DNA of 64,000 bases from the NCBI GenBank assembly GCA_023395255.1, contig JAEWZN010000007.1, positions 418,440 through 482,439 of the forward strand. Direction: 5' to 3'. The notes under the pieces were generated by a model. The model did not search any database, was not told the DNA's origin, and saw only the letters and a program-made list of their open reading frames with translations. Shown here in pieces: positions 26,115 to 35,582 of this stretch (within the stretch, counting starts at the first letter, position 1; each line of letters begins with the position of its first letter). The DNA comes from Deferribacteres bacterium. Its GTDB lineage: Bacteria; Chrysiogenota; Deferribacteres; Deferribacterales; Geovibrionaceae. Made by a program: the position numbers and the translations under genes.

Positions 26115-27713
26115 ATGAGAGATACAGGATTTACCCTGAACAAGAGTCTGATAGTTCTTCTTATTCTTGCTGTTTATACAGGTGCTTTTGCCTATCGTGA
26201 TGTTCTTTCAGTGGATATTATGGAGGCGCGGAACTACATAACCGCAAGGGAGATGGTTGCTGACGGGAACTGGCTTTTCCCGACCCTTAACGGTGAATTG
26301 AGAATAGCCAAGCCGCCTCTTCCAACGTGGATAACGGCATTTGTATTCATGCTTGCTGAAACCGATAATGATCTTGCTGCAAACCGGATTCCCTCGGCGT
26401 TTGCCGGGCTTATTATGCTTGCAGGAGCCTATTTCATTTCCCTCCATGTGACAAAGTCGAAAAGGGCGGCTTTTTATTCGGTAATAGTCCTGAGCACCAG
26501 TTATCTATTTTTCTACATGACCCGTAAAAATACATGGGACATCTACGCGCAGGCGTTTATGACTGCTTCCATAGCTGCGTACTGCCGTGCTCTTCCTGCC
26601 GGAACAGCGGGAGAGAAAATTCTTATGTATGCACTCGCCGGACTTTTCGCGGCACTTTCTTTTATGAGCAAGGGTCCGGTGGCATTTTACGGACTGCTTG
26701 TGCCTTTTCTTGCTGCGGGGTTTTATTTTTTCAGGCTCAGACCCGTCAGTTTTTACGGTTTGACCGTTCTTGTGGCTGTTGCGGCTGCACTATCCCTCCT
26801 GTGGCCGATGTATATATATTTCCATGAAACACACTCAGCGCTCAGCACTGCCGCCGCAGAGGCGTCAGCCTGGGCTGACAGGCATGTCAAACCCTTCTGG
26901 TACTATCTCCAGTTTCCGCTGATGTCCGGTCTTTGGGTTGTGTTTTTGCTCCCTCTGCTTGTTCCGGGGTTTTCTTCCGCACGTCTCGGCAGGCGGAGGG
27001 CAGCCTTTTATCTGATATGGATATTTGTTTCGTTTATTCTTCTTTCTGTAATACCTGAGAAAAAGGATCGCTACCTTCTGCCGGTTATTATTCCCGCCGC
27101 GCTCATGATAGGCGAGTATGTGAGCCTCCTCACCGGGAACCTTAAAAAGACAACGGCTGACAGTGTCGTCCTCGGAATATGGAGCGGCATCTCTTTTTCT
27201 CTCGGAGTCTTTGTGTTCATATCCGCCGCTGTGGTGCAGGTATGGTTTGCGGCTTATGACAGCATGTTTTTTTTAGCGGGGGAGGCGCTTGTGCTTTTCT
27301 CTGTTGTTTCTCTTTCTCTGAGCTTTATCAGACGTGAGACTCATAAATATATCCCCCGGTCCGTGGTGGTTTTCTGCCTTTCGGTGATTGTTGCTGTGCC
27401 CGCGGCGGAGTCTTTTGTGCCTAATAAAGATTTCAGGATTCTGGAACAGGCAAGAACAGAAACGGTGCATGCATATGATGGTGACTTTTACGGAGATCTC
27501 AGCATTAAGGAGATCTGGGCGGTGGGGCGGAAAGTGCGTCCCGTTGATGAATTTATTGATAATGAAACAAGGGACACAGCGGTTTTTATAACTCAGGGTG
27601 ATCTGAACGGGCAGGAGCTCAGCAGCAAGGGCTTTTCGATGGAGCATCTCAAAACATATTCACCGGAGGCGGGGAAGCAATGGAACTTTTATATAGTCAG
27701 CAGGAAAAAGTGA
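26115..27713 (+). CDS. GT39-family membrane glycosyltransferase (ArnT-like)
   Basis: A 532-residue polytopic protein with about 11-12 hydrophobic segments. The N-terminal loop 'LSVDIMEARNYITAREMVADGNWLFPTLNGELRIAKPPLPTW' pattern, with the acidic DxxE after the first helix and 'KPPLPTW', is the classic ArnT/PMT signature of enzymes moving sugars from polyprenyl phosphate to lipid A or protein on the periplasmic side. The start at 26115 lacks a visible ribosome site. It overlaps the next GT2 gene by one base (TGATG), which likely makes the lipid-linked donor. Acceptor and sugar are unknown. Confidence 0.85.
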   Translation: MRDTGFTLNKSLIVLLILAVYTGAFAYRDVLSVDIMEARNYITAREMVADGNWLFPTLNGELRIAKPPLPTWITAFVFMLAETDNDLAANRIPSAFAGLIMLAGAYFISLHVTKSKRAAFYSVIVLSTSYLFFYMTRKNTWDIYAQAFMTASIAAYCRALPAGTAGEKILMYALAGLFAALSFMSKGPVAFYGLLVPFLAAGFYFFRLRPVSFYGLTVLVAVAAALSLLWPMYIYFHETHSALSTAAAEASAWADRHVKPFWYYLQFPLMSGLWVVFLLPLLVPGFSSARLGRRRAAFYLIWIFVSFILLSVIPEKKDRYLLPVIIPAALMIGEYVSLLTGNLKKTTADSVVLGIWSGISFSLGVFVFISAAVVQVWFAAYDSMFFLAGEALVLFSVVSLSLSFIRRETHKYIPRSVVVFCLSVIVAVPAAESFVPNKDFRILEQARTETVHAYDGDFYGDLSIKEIWAVGRKVRPVDEFIDNETRDTAVFITQGDLNGQELSSKGFSMEHLKTYSPEAGKQWNFYIVSRKK

Positions 27714-28483
27714 TGAGACCGGAAATTTCAGTGGTTATTCCGTTTTACAACGAAGCAGAAAATATTGACACAGTATGCGCGGAACTCCGTTCCGTGCTTG
27801 ATTCATCCTTAAACCGCAGATGGGAGGCGGTGCTTGTTGATGACGGCTCCACTGACGGCACAGGGGATAAAATAAATCAATGGACGGAAGAAGCCTGCTT
27901 CCGGGCTGTTCATCTTCGCAGAAATATGGGGCAGTCCGCAGCGCTTTTTGCAGGTTTCAGCGCAGCCAGAGGCGAGTATGTGTTTACTCTGGACGGTGAC
28001 GGACAGAATGACCCGGCAGATATACCCCTTATTCTGGAAAAAATGCTGGAGCTTGGTGTGGATATGATGTGCGGGGTGCGGGCTGAAAGAAATGATAATT
28101 TTGTACGCAGGCTTTCAAGCAGACTTGCCAACAGGCTCCGATCACGGCTGCTCGGTGACAATATAAGCGATGTCGGGTGTTCAAGCAGAGGTTTCAGGCG
28201 TGAATGTCTGGAAGGTTTCCGCTTTTTCCGCAATGCTCACAGGTTTTTCCCTGCTCTCGTGCAGATGGCAGGCTACACTGTCGCTGAAATGCCCGTGCGG
28301 CACAGACCAAGAAACAAGGGAACCAGCAAATACGGTGCGGGTATAAACAGCCGTCTGTGGGTGGGCATAACGGATCTTTTCGGGGTGTACTGGATGAAGA
28401 AGAGATATATCTCCATATCCTGTTATGAATACAGGGCGAATCAGGAAAACAGCCTTAAGCTTTACATCGCCTCCGGAGAGTAG
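27713..28483 (+). CDS. GT2-family glycosyltransferase (polyprenyl-phosphate sugar synthase-like)
   Basis: A 256-residue enzyme of the DPM1/ArnC-like GT2 group. It starts 'MRPEISVVIPFYNEAENI' and shows 'VDDGSTDGT', 'LRRNMGQSAALFAGF', the metal-binding 'LDGDGQNDP' and 'CSSRGFRRECLEGF'. Unlike ArnC it has no C-terminal membrane helices. The ATG at 27713 shares one base with the stop of the GT39 gene and has AGGA upstream; an earlier in-frame ATG at 27680 lies inside that gene. It probably charges undecaprenyl phosphate with a sugar for the GT39 enzyme; the sugar is unknown. Confidence 0.88.
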   Translation: MRPEISVVIPFYNEAENIDTVCAELRSVLDSSLNRRWEAVLVDDGSTDGTGDKINQWTEEACFRAVHLRRNMGQSAALFAGFSAARGEYVFTLDGDGQNDPADIPLILEKMLELGVDMMCGVRAERNDNFVRRLSSRLANRLRSRLLGDNISDVGCSSRGFRRECLEGFRFFRNAHRFFPALVQMAGYTVAEMPVRHRPRNKGTSKYGAGINSRLWVGITDLFGVYWMKKRYISISCYEYRANQENSLKLYIASGE

Positions 28484-28507
28484 CAAGGCACAAAAGCTTT
28501 AGCCTTG
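28484..28507 (+). terminator. Hairpin after the GT2 gene
   Basis: CAAGGC and GCCTTG arms directly after the stop, with a second inner AAAG/CTTT pairing. No T run follows, so it may be a weak or factor-dependent terminator between the glycosyltransferase and flagellar genes. Confidence 0.4.
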
Positions 28508-28538
28508 TATAAACAGGGCGGAAGTATTACACTGCCCT

Positions 28539-29321
28539 ATGTTTGAGTTCCTGTATCAGACGGATCTGCTGCTGACTTTTATTATGGTCTTCTTCCGCAT
28601 TTCGGGCATAGTTTTCAGCGCCCCCATGTTCAGCAGCCAGCTTATTCCGGACAATGTTAAAGTTGCTGCCTCCCTTGTGCTTGCCGTTGTGGTTTTCCCC
28701 AATGTTCAGTCCATAGGGCTTTCCAATATCCATCCTCTATTGCTTATTTTGCTTATAGCAAAGGAGATTCTTCTGGGTGTAGCCACCGGGATGATGGCTC
28801 AGCTTCTGTTTGTAGGTGTGCAGATCGGGGGGGAGCTTGCCGGTTTTCAGATGGGGTTCAGCATGGTGAACTCCTTTGACCCTTCGATGAACATGCAGCT
28901 TTCCATCATAGCCCAGCTTAAAAACATAGCGATGATACTCTTCTTCATTGCCCTTGGCGGGCATCTTATGGTGATAGGGGCAATGAGCGAATCTTTCCGT
29001 GCTGTCCCTTTGGGTGTGTTTACTCTTAAGGCTGAGGGGTTTCTGTATATCACAAAAATGCTCAGCGCATCTTTCCTCACCGCGCTTAAGATAGTGGCTC
29101 CCATATTTGTGGTAATGCTCTGCACCCACGTTATAATGGGTATAATGGGCAGGCTTGTTCCGCAGCTTAACCTCATGATAGTCGGTTTTCCGCTCCAGAT
29201 AGCTGTGGGGCTTTCCATTCTCAGCATAAGCCTGAACTATTTCTTTATTGTGTTCGAAAAGCTCCTCCATGAGTATTTCATGCGGGTTGCGACATTATTT
29301 TATATCTTCGGCGGTAACTGA
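28539..29321 (+). CDS. fliR: Flagellar export apparatus protein FliR
   Basis: A 260-residue membrane protein of the flagellar type III export gate. It has about six hydrophobic segments and the family blocks 'RISGIVFSAPMFSS', 'GVQIGGELAGFQMGFSMVNSFDP' and 'GRLVPQLNLMIVGFPLQIAVGL'. It begins the visible export-apparatus run; fliO/P/Q are not here. It overlaps flhB by one base (TGATG). A small inverted repeat (AGGGC/GCCCT, 28515-28538) abuts the ATG and traps the only GGAAG site in its loop, which could limit initiation. Confidence 0.95.
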   Translation: MFEFLYQTDLLLTFIMVFFRISGIVFSAPMFSSQLIPDNVKVAASLVLAVVVFPNVQSIGLSNIHPLLLILLIAKEILLGVATGMMAQLLFVGVQIGGELAGFQMGFSMVNSFDPSMNMQLSIIAQLKNIAMILFFIALGGHLMVIGAMSESFRAVPLGVFTLKAEGFLYITKMLSASFLTALKIVAPIFVVMLCTHVIMGIMGRLVPQLNLMIVGFPLQIAVGLSILSISLNYFFIVFEKLLHEYFMRVATLFYIFGGN

Positions 29322-30382
29322 TGGCTGACAACGATTCGGAGAAGACCGAACAGCCCACGGGGCGGCGGATTCAGAAAGCCAGAGAGGAAGGCAACGTTGC
29401 CAAAACAAGGGAGCTCAGTGCTGCTGTAACCTTTGTTGCCACTGCCATATTCATGTATTTTTACATTTCCACAATGGCGGACGAACTCATGAAGTTCATG
29501 CGTGAGTCTTTTATGTCCCTTGATTATGCGCTTGATGAGAAAAGCGTGATAAAGCTTATGTTCTTTGTCATAATTTTTATGACGAAGCTCCTTGCCCCTG
29601 TGCTTGTGATGCTGTTTGTGGTGAATATTGTTTCAAATGTAATGCAGTTCGGCTTTATTTTCAGCCCGAAGGCACTTGCCATCAAGTTCGACAGGCTTGA
29701 CCCTGTGAAGGGTTTCGGTAAAATATTTTCCAAACGCAGTCTGGTTGAGCTTTTTAAATCTCTGTTCAAGATCTTCGTCGTTGGGCTTGCCGCCTACTAT
29801 ATCATAAAAGGGAAAATTCCCACTATCCTCCGCCTCGGTGATTCCGAACCCATAGACAGCATAATGTTTTTTCTCATGCTCATGTTCGAGCTTTTCCTTA
29901 AGATAGGCGTTCTGGTGCTTATACTTGCCGTTATCGACTTCATGTATCAGAAATGGCAGAACACCGAAGACCTCAAGATGACAAAACAGGAGGTAAAGGA
30001 GGAGTTCAAACAGATGGAGGGCGATCCTCTGATCAAGCAGAAGATCCGAAGTATGCAGAGGGAGATGGCGCGCAAGAGGATGATGTCTGATGTTCCGAAG
30101 TCTGATGTCGTGGTTACAAACCCTACCCACTTCGCCGTAGCGCTGAGATACCGTCCGGGCGAGGATAAGGCGCCCACTGTGGTTGCCAAAGGGCAGAGGC
30201 TTCTGGCACTGCGCATAAAGGAGCTTGCCAAGCGGGAAGGGGTGCTTGTGCATGAGGATCCGCCCCTTGCCAGAACGCTTTTCAAAACAGTTGACATAGG
30301 TGATGAAATACCTGAGAATTTGTATAAAGCAGTTGCAGAAATACTTGCCCTTGTAGGGAAATTTAAGCATATGAGAAGGTAG
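29321..30382 (+). CDS. flhB: Flagellar export switch protein FlhB
   Basis: A 353-residue export-gate protein that changes substrate specificity from hook to filament by self-cleavage. Four hydrophobic segments lie between ~30 and 210, after the conserved 'EKTEQPTGRRIQKAREEGNVAKT'. The cleavage site NPTH is at residues 267-270, followed by the conserved 'FAVALRYRPGEDKAP' and 'VHEDPPLARTLFKTVDIGDEIP'. It overlaps fliR and is five bases from flhA. Confidence 0.98.
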   Translation: MADNDSEKTEQPTGRRIQKAREEGNVAKTRELSAAVTFVATAIFMYFYISTMADELMKFMRESFMSLDYALDEKSVIKLMFFVIIFMTKLLAPVLVMLFVVNIVSNVMQFGFIFSPKALAIKFDRLDPVKGFGKIFSKRSLVELFKSLFKIFVVGLAAYYIIKGKIPTILRLGDSEPIDSIMFFLMLMFELFLKIGVLVLILAVIDFMYQKWQNTEDLKMTKQEVKEEFKQMEGDPLIKQKIRSMQREMARKRMMSDVPKSDVVVTNPTHFAVALRYRPGEDKAPTVVAKGQRLLALRIKELAKREGVLVHEDPPLARTLFKTVDIGDEIPENLYKAVAEILALVGKFKHMRR

Positions 30383-30387
30383 TTTAA

Positions 30388-32469
30388 GTGGCGCAGTCCA
30401 GTCTTATGACAAAATTGATAAAACAGGGCGAAATAGGCTTCGGTCTGTTTTTTATCGGCATAATCATCGTCATGGTTCTTCCTATGCCCGCCGTTATTCT
30501 CGACCTTCTCCTTGTGTGCAGCATTGCCCTTTCCGTTCTTATACTCATGGTGGCGATTTACGCGGATGAGCCGCTTAAGTTCTCCACATTTCCGTCTGTG
30601 CTGCTTATCATTACCCTGTTCAGGCTTTCGCTGAACGTTGCCTCCACAAGGAGAATCCTCCTGAACGGTTCGGAGGGCGAAGGCGCGGCAGGAAACGTTA
30701 TTCAGGCATTCGGACAGTATGTTGTGGGCGGAAACTACACGGTGGGCGTTATCATATTCCTTATCCTTGTGCTGATCAACTTCATGGTTATCACCAAGGG
30801 TTCAGGCCGTATAGCGGAAGTCGCAGCGAGATTCACGCTGGATGCCATGCCCGGAAAACAGATGAGTATCGATGCTGACCTCAACGCAGGGCTCATAGAC
30901 GAGGCAGGGGCGAAGGCGAAGAGAGCCAAAATTCAGCAGGAAGCAGACTATTACGGAGCCATGGACGGTGCGAGCAAGTTCGTCCGCGGTGATGCCGTTG
31001 CGGGTCTTATCATAACAGGCATAAACATAGCGGGCGGTCTTGCCATAGGCGTTCTCCAGAACGGAATGGAAGTGGCCGAAGCCGCGGGTGTTTTTACAAT
31101 ACTTACAGTGGGTGACGGTCTGGTGAGCCAGATACCCTCACTCATAGTCTCCACTGCGGCCGGTCTCATAGTTTCCAGAGCGGGCGGCGGGGACAAAGAC
31201 CTCAGCGGACAGCTTGCCAGACAGCTTTTCCGCAGCACCAGAGTGCTTTACATAACAGGGGGCATCCTCCTTTTCTTTGCTGTTGTTCCCGGAATGCCGT
31301 TTTTCCCGTTTCTTTTTCTCTCCGCTATCTTTTTCAGCATCGCCTACTCTGTGAAGAAGGGTGCTGAACAGCCGGAGGAAGAGAAAGAGGAAGAGGAGGA
31401 GGAACGCAAGCCCGCGACAGAGGAGGAAGAGGTCAGGGAGCTGCTGGAAATGGATACAATGGAGCTTGGAATAGGTTTCAGCCTTATCCCCCTTGTGGAT
31501 TCCGCCCAGGGCGGAACGCTTCTTAACCGCATAAAATCAATACGCAAGCAGATTGCCCTTGAGATGGGGATCATTGTCCCCCCTGTGAGGATAAGGGACA
31601 ATCTCCAGCTTGACGGAAACGGATACAACATACTCCTCAAAGGTGTAAAGGTTGCCACGGGAACAATCTTCCCCGACAGGTTTCTTGTGATGAACCCGGA
31701 AGGGAGCGTGGACAAGATAGACGGAATACCCACCAAGGAGCCTGCCTTCGGGCTTGCCGCCAAATGGGTGGATGAACGCCAGAAAGAGAAGGCGGAGCTA
31801 AACGGCTTCACCATAGTTGACCCCGCAACGGTGATTGCAACCCACCTCACGGAAGTGATAAAGTCCTATGCCAACGAACTCATCGGAAGGCAGGAAACCC
31901 TTGAGCTTGTCAACGGCGTTAAGGAAAAATTTCCGAAGCTGGTGGAGGATCTCGTGCCCGGCATACTGGATCTGGGCACTGTGAACAGGGTATTGCAGAA
32001 CCTGCTGAGGGAAAGAATCTCCATCCGCAACCTGCGGAGCATTCTGGAAGTTCTCGCTTCTTACGGGGTGCAGACCAAGGATGTGGAAAACCTCACGGAG
32101 AGGGTGCGCCTCTCGCTGAGAAGGCAGATAACGGAAAGCCTCCTCGCGCCGGACGGAGCACTCTATGTATTTACTCTGCCGTCCGAGATTGAGCAGCTTC
32201 TGGCGAAAAATTTACAGCAGGGTGACGAAGGAAAGGATATACTTATAGATCCCCTTGCTGCGCAGAAGATACTTTCCAAGATGATAGCCAAGGTGGATGA
32301 GGTGTCACAGAAGGGGTTCAGCCCCGTTCTTGTTATTTCGCCGCCCCTGCGTTCGGCCATGAGGCGTTTTGCGGAGAAGTTCATTAAGAATATTAATGTT
32401 ATATCCCACAATGAAATAAGCGAGAATGTCAGGATAGAAAGCCTCGGCATGCTGGAGATTAAGATATGA
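30388..32469 (+). CDS. flhA: Flagellar export gate protein FlhA
   Basis: A 693-residue protein with about eight membrane segments in residues 20-325 and a large cytoplasmic docking domain. The FHIPEP signature lies in 'TLFRLSLNVASTRRILL' and 'GRIAEVAARFTLDAMPGKQMSIDADL'. The linker (~325-350) is unusually acidic, with a run of Glu broken only by Lys/Arg. It starts with GTG at 30388 preceded by AAGG; the first in-frame ATG is seven codons later. It overlaps flhF by four bases. Confidence 0.97.
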   Translation: MAQSSLMTKLIKQGEIGFGLFFIGIIIVMVLPMPAVILDLLLVCSIALSVLILMVAIYADEPLKFSTFPSVLLIITLFRLSLNVASTRRILLNGSEGEGAAGNVIQAFGQYVVGGNYTVGVIIFLILVLINFMVITKGSGRIAEVAARFTLDAMPGKQMSIDADLNAGLIDEAGAKAKRAKIQQEADYYGAMDGASKFVRGDAVAGLIITGINIAGGLAIGVLQNGMEVAEAAGVFTILTVGDGLVSQIPSLIVSTAAGLIVSRAGGGDKDLSGQLARQLFRSTRVLYITGGILLFFAVVPGMPFFPFLFLSAIFFSIAYSVKKGAEQPEEEKEEEEEERKPATEEEEVRELLEMDTMELGIGFSLIPLVDSAQGGTLLNRIKSIRKQIALEMGIIVPPVRIRDNLQLDGNGYNILLKGVKVATGTIFPDRFLVMNPEGSVDKIDGIPTKEPAFGLAAKWVDERQKEKAELNGFTIVDPATVIATHLTEVIKSYANELIGRQETLELVNGVKEKFPKLVEDLVPGILDLGTVNRVLQNLLRERISIRNLRSILEVLASYGVQTKDVENLTERVRLSLRRQITESLLAPDGALYVFTLPSEIEQLLAKNLQQGDEGKDILIDPLAAQKILSKMIAKVDEVSQKGFSPVLVISPPLRSAMRRFAEKFIKNINVISHNEISENVRIESLGMLEIKI

Positions 32470-33803
32470 AGATAAAAAAGTACGAAGCATACGACATGGC
32501 TGAAGCGATGAGAATGATCAAGCAGGAGCTCGGCTCCGAGGCTGTCATTCTCTCCACCAGAAAAGTCGTTAAAAACAACAGCTTCGGTCTTTTCTCCAAG
32601 CCTCTTATTGAGGTTACAGCCGCGGTGGATATGGACGAGCGGATTCTCATGGAAAAAACCGCCAAGGCAAAAGCCGCCAGACCCAAGCCGCAGGGCTCAG
32701 GCTCCACTTATAACGGTTTCGGCAAAATGGCAGCACCGAAGGAGGATGATGAGTTCAGGCCGGAAACCTTCGCCTCTGACATACGCCGCCCGTCGCAGGA
32801 AACAGTCTACAGATCAGAAACATCCAGACAGGCAAAGCAGATTAAACCCGAAACCTACCAGCAGGGCGGGGTGGACAAACTGGCCGAGCTCATAAACACC
32901 CTTGGGCTGAACCGCTTTGAAAGCCTTATCTCTGACGTGGCCGAGATCAAGAAGCAGATGCTTGAGATGAAAAGCGTCCTCACCGAGAACATAGTAGTCG
33001 ACCTGCCGGAGCAGCTTAAGGAGTTTTACTCCCTTATGGTGAAGAACGGCGTGGATGACGTTATCGCATATAAATTCCTTAAACGTATAGAAAAACGTGC
33101 CACAGCAGGGCTTACCAAAAGCCAGATACGCAACCTCATTGTCCAGCTGCTTGGGGATCTCATCCCCATCGAGAAGGACTATTTTTCATCCCTCAACAGG
33201 AAGATTGTTGCCTTTGTCGGCCCCACAGGAGTGGGCAAAACCACCACTGTGGCGAAAATCGCAGCCAATCTTTCCCTAAAACTGAAAAAAAGAGTGAGCC
33301 TCATCACCATAGATAATTTCAGGATAGGCGCAGTGGAACAGCTTAAGACCTATGCTGAAATTGTGGATATACCCCTTCAGGTTGCCTCCAGCCCTGAGGA
33401 GCTTCAGGCTATACTAGCCCGCACGGAGGGCTATGATTACGTCTTTGTGGATTCCATGGGCAGAAGCCAGTTCGACACTGAGCAGATAGGCGATCTCCGC
33501 AGATTCCTCAGCGCAGGGGACAGGATGACCGTTGCCCTTGTCATGTCCATGAGCAGCAACCACGCGGAAATGGCCGAAACCTTTGAAAATTACAGCGCGC
33601 TCATGCCGGAATATGTGGTGTTTACCAAGCTGGATGAAACAAAATACTTCGGGCCTATGGTGAACCTGCCCATCCGCAAAAAGACTCCTGTTCTCCTTCT
33701 TTCCACAGGTCAGAATGTCCCTGATGATATGGAAATTCCCGATGGCAGGAAGATTGCTAGTCAGATCCTCAGGGATATTCCGGGGTTCTGGAGTGAAAGA
33801 TGA
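32466..33803 (+). CDS. flhF: Flagellar biosynthesis SRP-type GTPase FlhF
   Basis: A 445-residue GTPase that sets flagellar number and polar position. The N-terminal basic region begins 'MKIKKYEAYDMAEAMRMIKQELGSEAVILSTRKV', the typical B domain. The SRP-type G domain has P-loop 'GPTGVGKTTT' (~251-260), 'TIDNFRIGAVEQLKTYAEI', 'DSMGRSQFD' and 'TKLDETKYFG'. It is flanked by flhA and flhG with four-base overlaps at both ends. Its presence with flhG suggests polar flagella. Confidence 0.97.
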   Translation: MKIKKYEAYDMAEAMRMIKQELGSEAVILSTRKVVKNNSFGLFSKPLIEVTAAVDMDERILMEKTAKAKAARPKPQGSGSTYNGFGKMAAPKEDDEFRPETFASDIRRPSQETVYRSETSRQAKQIKPETYQQGGVDKLAELINTLGLNRFESLISDVAEIKKQMLEMKSVLTENIVVDLPEQLKEFYSLMVKNGVDDVIAYKFLKRIEKRATAGLTKSQIRNLIVQLLGDLIPIEKDYFSSLNRKIVAFVGPTGVGKTTTVAKIAANLSLKLKKRVSLITIDNFRIGAVEQLKTYAEIVDIPLQVASSPEELQAILARTEGYDYVFVDSMGRSQFDTEQIGDLRRFLSAGDRMTVALVMSMSSNHAEMAETFENYSALMPEYVVFTKLDETKYFGPMVNLPIRKKTPVLLLSTGQNVPDDMEIPDGRKIASQILRDIPGFWSER

Positions 33804-34645
33804 CAGATCAGGCGCACAATTTAAGACGAAAAGCATGGGATAAAAAGCGGCGGGCAAAGTATATTTCCGTCTCCAGCGGCAAGGGAGGGGTCGGCAAGAC
33901 CAACTTTGTGGTAAACCTTGCCTACTGGCTGGCGAAAATGGGGAAAAAAGTTCTTGTTTTCGATGCGGATTTAGGGCTCGCCAATGTTGATATACTGCTT
34001 AATCTCACCGTAACCGCTTCCATCCGGAAATATATGCAGGGGGAAGTGGAAATAGAAAATGTAATCAAGAAAGATATTTACGGATTTGATGTAATCCCCG
34101 CTTCCAGCGGATTCTCAGACCTCACCAACCTCAGCGAGAGCGAGTTTGAAAAAATAGTGGAAATATTCGTAAATCTTGACGGAGCTTACGATTACATACT
34201 GTTTGATACCGGTGCGGGCATATCTGAAACCGTAACGAAATTCGCTGCCATAGCAGACACTGTGATAGTGATCACCCAGCCTGAGCCAACTGCGATTACC
34301 GATGCATACGCGTTTATGAAGGTGGTGCACTTTGACCACGGAATAAACCGCATCCGCTTCGTGCTCAACAGGGTGGACGATGTGAACGGCGTAAAAAATA
34401 TTTACATGAGCATGAAAAACGTTGCGAAGAAGTTTCTGGATGTTGAGCTTGACCTTCTCGGACACCTGCGCGAGGACAAGCAGGTGATAAGCTCTGTAAA
34501 ATTTCAGAAGCCCGTGTGCGAAATAAACCAGAACGGAGCATACTCCCGCGATATTTACAATATAGCGAGAAATATTCTGGGGCTCCCCGCCGAAAACACC
34601 CGGAAGGAAGGACTCTACAGCCTTCTTAAGGGGGTGTTCAAATGA
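33800..34645 (+). CDS. flhG: MinD-like ATPase FlhG (FleN), flagellar number regulator
   Basis: A 281-residue MinD/ParA-type ATPase. The N-terminus carries the 'DQAHNLR' helix (3-9), the conserved DQAxxLR motif that activates FlhF. The deviant Walker A is 'SGKGGVGKTNF' near residues 30-40, with 'DADLGLANVDILL' and 'LFDTGAGIS'. A C-terminal basic, amphipathic stretch ('RKEGLYSLLKGVFK') is the usual membrane-targeting helix. It overlaps flhF and the following small gene by four bases each. Confidence 0.96.
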   Translation: MTDQAHNLRRKAWDKKRRAKYISVSSGKGGVGKTNFVVNLAYWLAKMGKKVLVFDADLGLANVDILLNLTVTASIRKYMQGEVEIENVIKKDIYGFDVIPASSGFSDLTNLSESEFEKIVEIFVNLDGAYDYILFDTGAGISETVTKFAAIADTVIVITQPEPTAITDAYAFMKVVHFDHGINRIRFVLNRVDDVNGVKNIYMSMKNVAKKFLDVELDLLGHLREDKQVISSVKFQKPVCEINQNGAYSRDIYNIARNILGLPAENTRKEGLYSLLKGVFK

Positions 34646-34845
34646 GTTTCCTCCACAGGGAGATAGCGCTTATGCTGGCCACTGTGGCCTTTGTTTCTTC
34701 ATTTGTTTACAAGTTCTTTCTGCTTGAGGTAAAATTGACTTATGTGACGAGGGATATTATAATGTTTTTCATTATTTATTACGTAACCGAAAAACTTTTC
34801 CTCTACATAGACAAGATTATGATTAACTACAGGAAGATACTTTGA
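34642..34845 (+). CDS. Small two-helix membrane protein between flhG and fliA
   Basis: A 67-residue protein with two hydrophobic stretches (about residues 7-25 and 36-53) separated by a short 'EVKLTYVTRD' turn, and a basic C-terminus 'MINYRKIL'. It overlaps flhG by four bases (ATGA) and its stop shares a base with the fliA ATG, so it is certainly translated as part of the operon if it is real. I do not recognise a family. Position suggests a link to FlhG/FliA function at the membrane, but nothing in the sequence proves it. Confidence 0.65.
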   Translation: MSFLHREIALMLATVAFVSSFVYKFFLLEVKLTYVTRDIIMFFIIYYVTEKLFLYIDKIMINYRKIL

Positions 34846-35582
34846 TGCACTATGAGGCAGGCGGCGCTGTAAACAGGTTTTCCCCCGAAGAGCGGGAAAA
34901 AATCATTCAGGAGTTTATGCCCAGGATAAAGTCCTGGGTTATCCGTATGAGTGCGTCTCTTCCTGACAGCGTTGATCTTGACGACCTTTACTCCTCAGCA
35001 TGCGTGGGCCTGATAGAAAGCATGGACCGCTTTGACAAGGACAGAAATGTGAATTTCTACACCTTTGCCGAAAGGAGGATCAAAGGCTCAATCCTCGATA
35101 CTCTGAGGAGCCTTGACTTTCTTCCCCGAAACGTGCGCACAAGGCTTAAACAGCTTGAGGCATTTATAGAGAGAACCTACAGGGAGCAGGGTTCACGCCC
35201 CTCCGTGGAGGAAATAGTCGCCGGGAGCGACTTTGAAGCGAAGGAGGTCTACCGCCTTCTTGAACTTCAGGACAATGACAAACTCCTCAGCCTCGACGAA
35301 TCAGTCGGCGGCGAAGGGGAAAACAACCTGATCGATTTTATAAAAAGCAAGGGACTCACCCCGGAAGACGAAGCGGTGAAGAATAAGCTCATAGAAAGGC
35401 TCGGCGAGGAGATAGACAGCCTCCCCGAAAAAGAGAAATACGCCATTACCCTTTATTATTACGAAGAGCTGACTATGAAGGAGATTGCAGAGGTTCTTAA
35501 CATTACAGAATCGAGGGTTTCACAAATCCACTCTGCGGCCGTGACAAAACTCAAAAGGAGGCTGAAAGAGTTCTATGAATAA
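34845..35582 (+). CDS. fliA: Flagellar RNA polymerase sigma factor FliA (sigma-28)
   Basis: A 245-residue sigma factor of the sigma-28 group that directs late flagellar transcription. Region 2 is 'SVDLDDLYSSACVGLIESMDRFD' and 'FYTFAERRIKGSILDTLRSLDFLPR'; region 3 is 'RTYREQGSRPSVEEI'; region 4 has 'LPEKEKYAITLYYYEELTMKEIAEVLNITESRVSQIHSAAV' (helix-turn-helix). AGGAAG lies eight bases before the ATG at 34845; a TTG one codon earlier is less likely. It overlaps cheB by eight bases. No anti-sigma FlgM gene is in the window. Confidence 0.96.
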   Translation: MHYEAGGAVNRFSPEEREKIIQEFMPRIKSWVIRMSASLPDSVDLDDLYSSACVGLIESMDRFDKDRNVNFYTFAERRIKGSILDTLRSLDFLPRNVRTRLKQLEAFIERTYREQGSRPSVEEIVAGSDFEAKEVYRLLELQDNDKLLSLDESVGGEGENNLIDFIKSKGLTPEDEAVKNKLIERLGEEIDSLPEKEKYAITLYYYEELTMKEIAEVLNITESRVSQIHSAAVTKLKRRLKEFYE

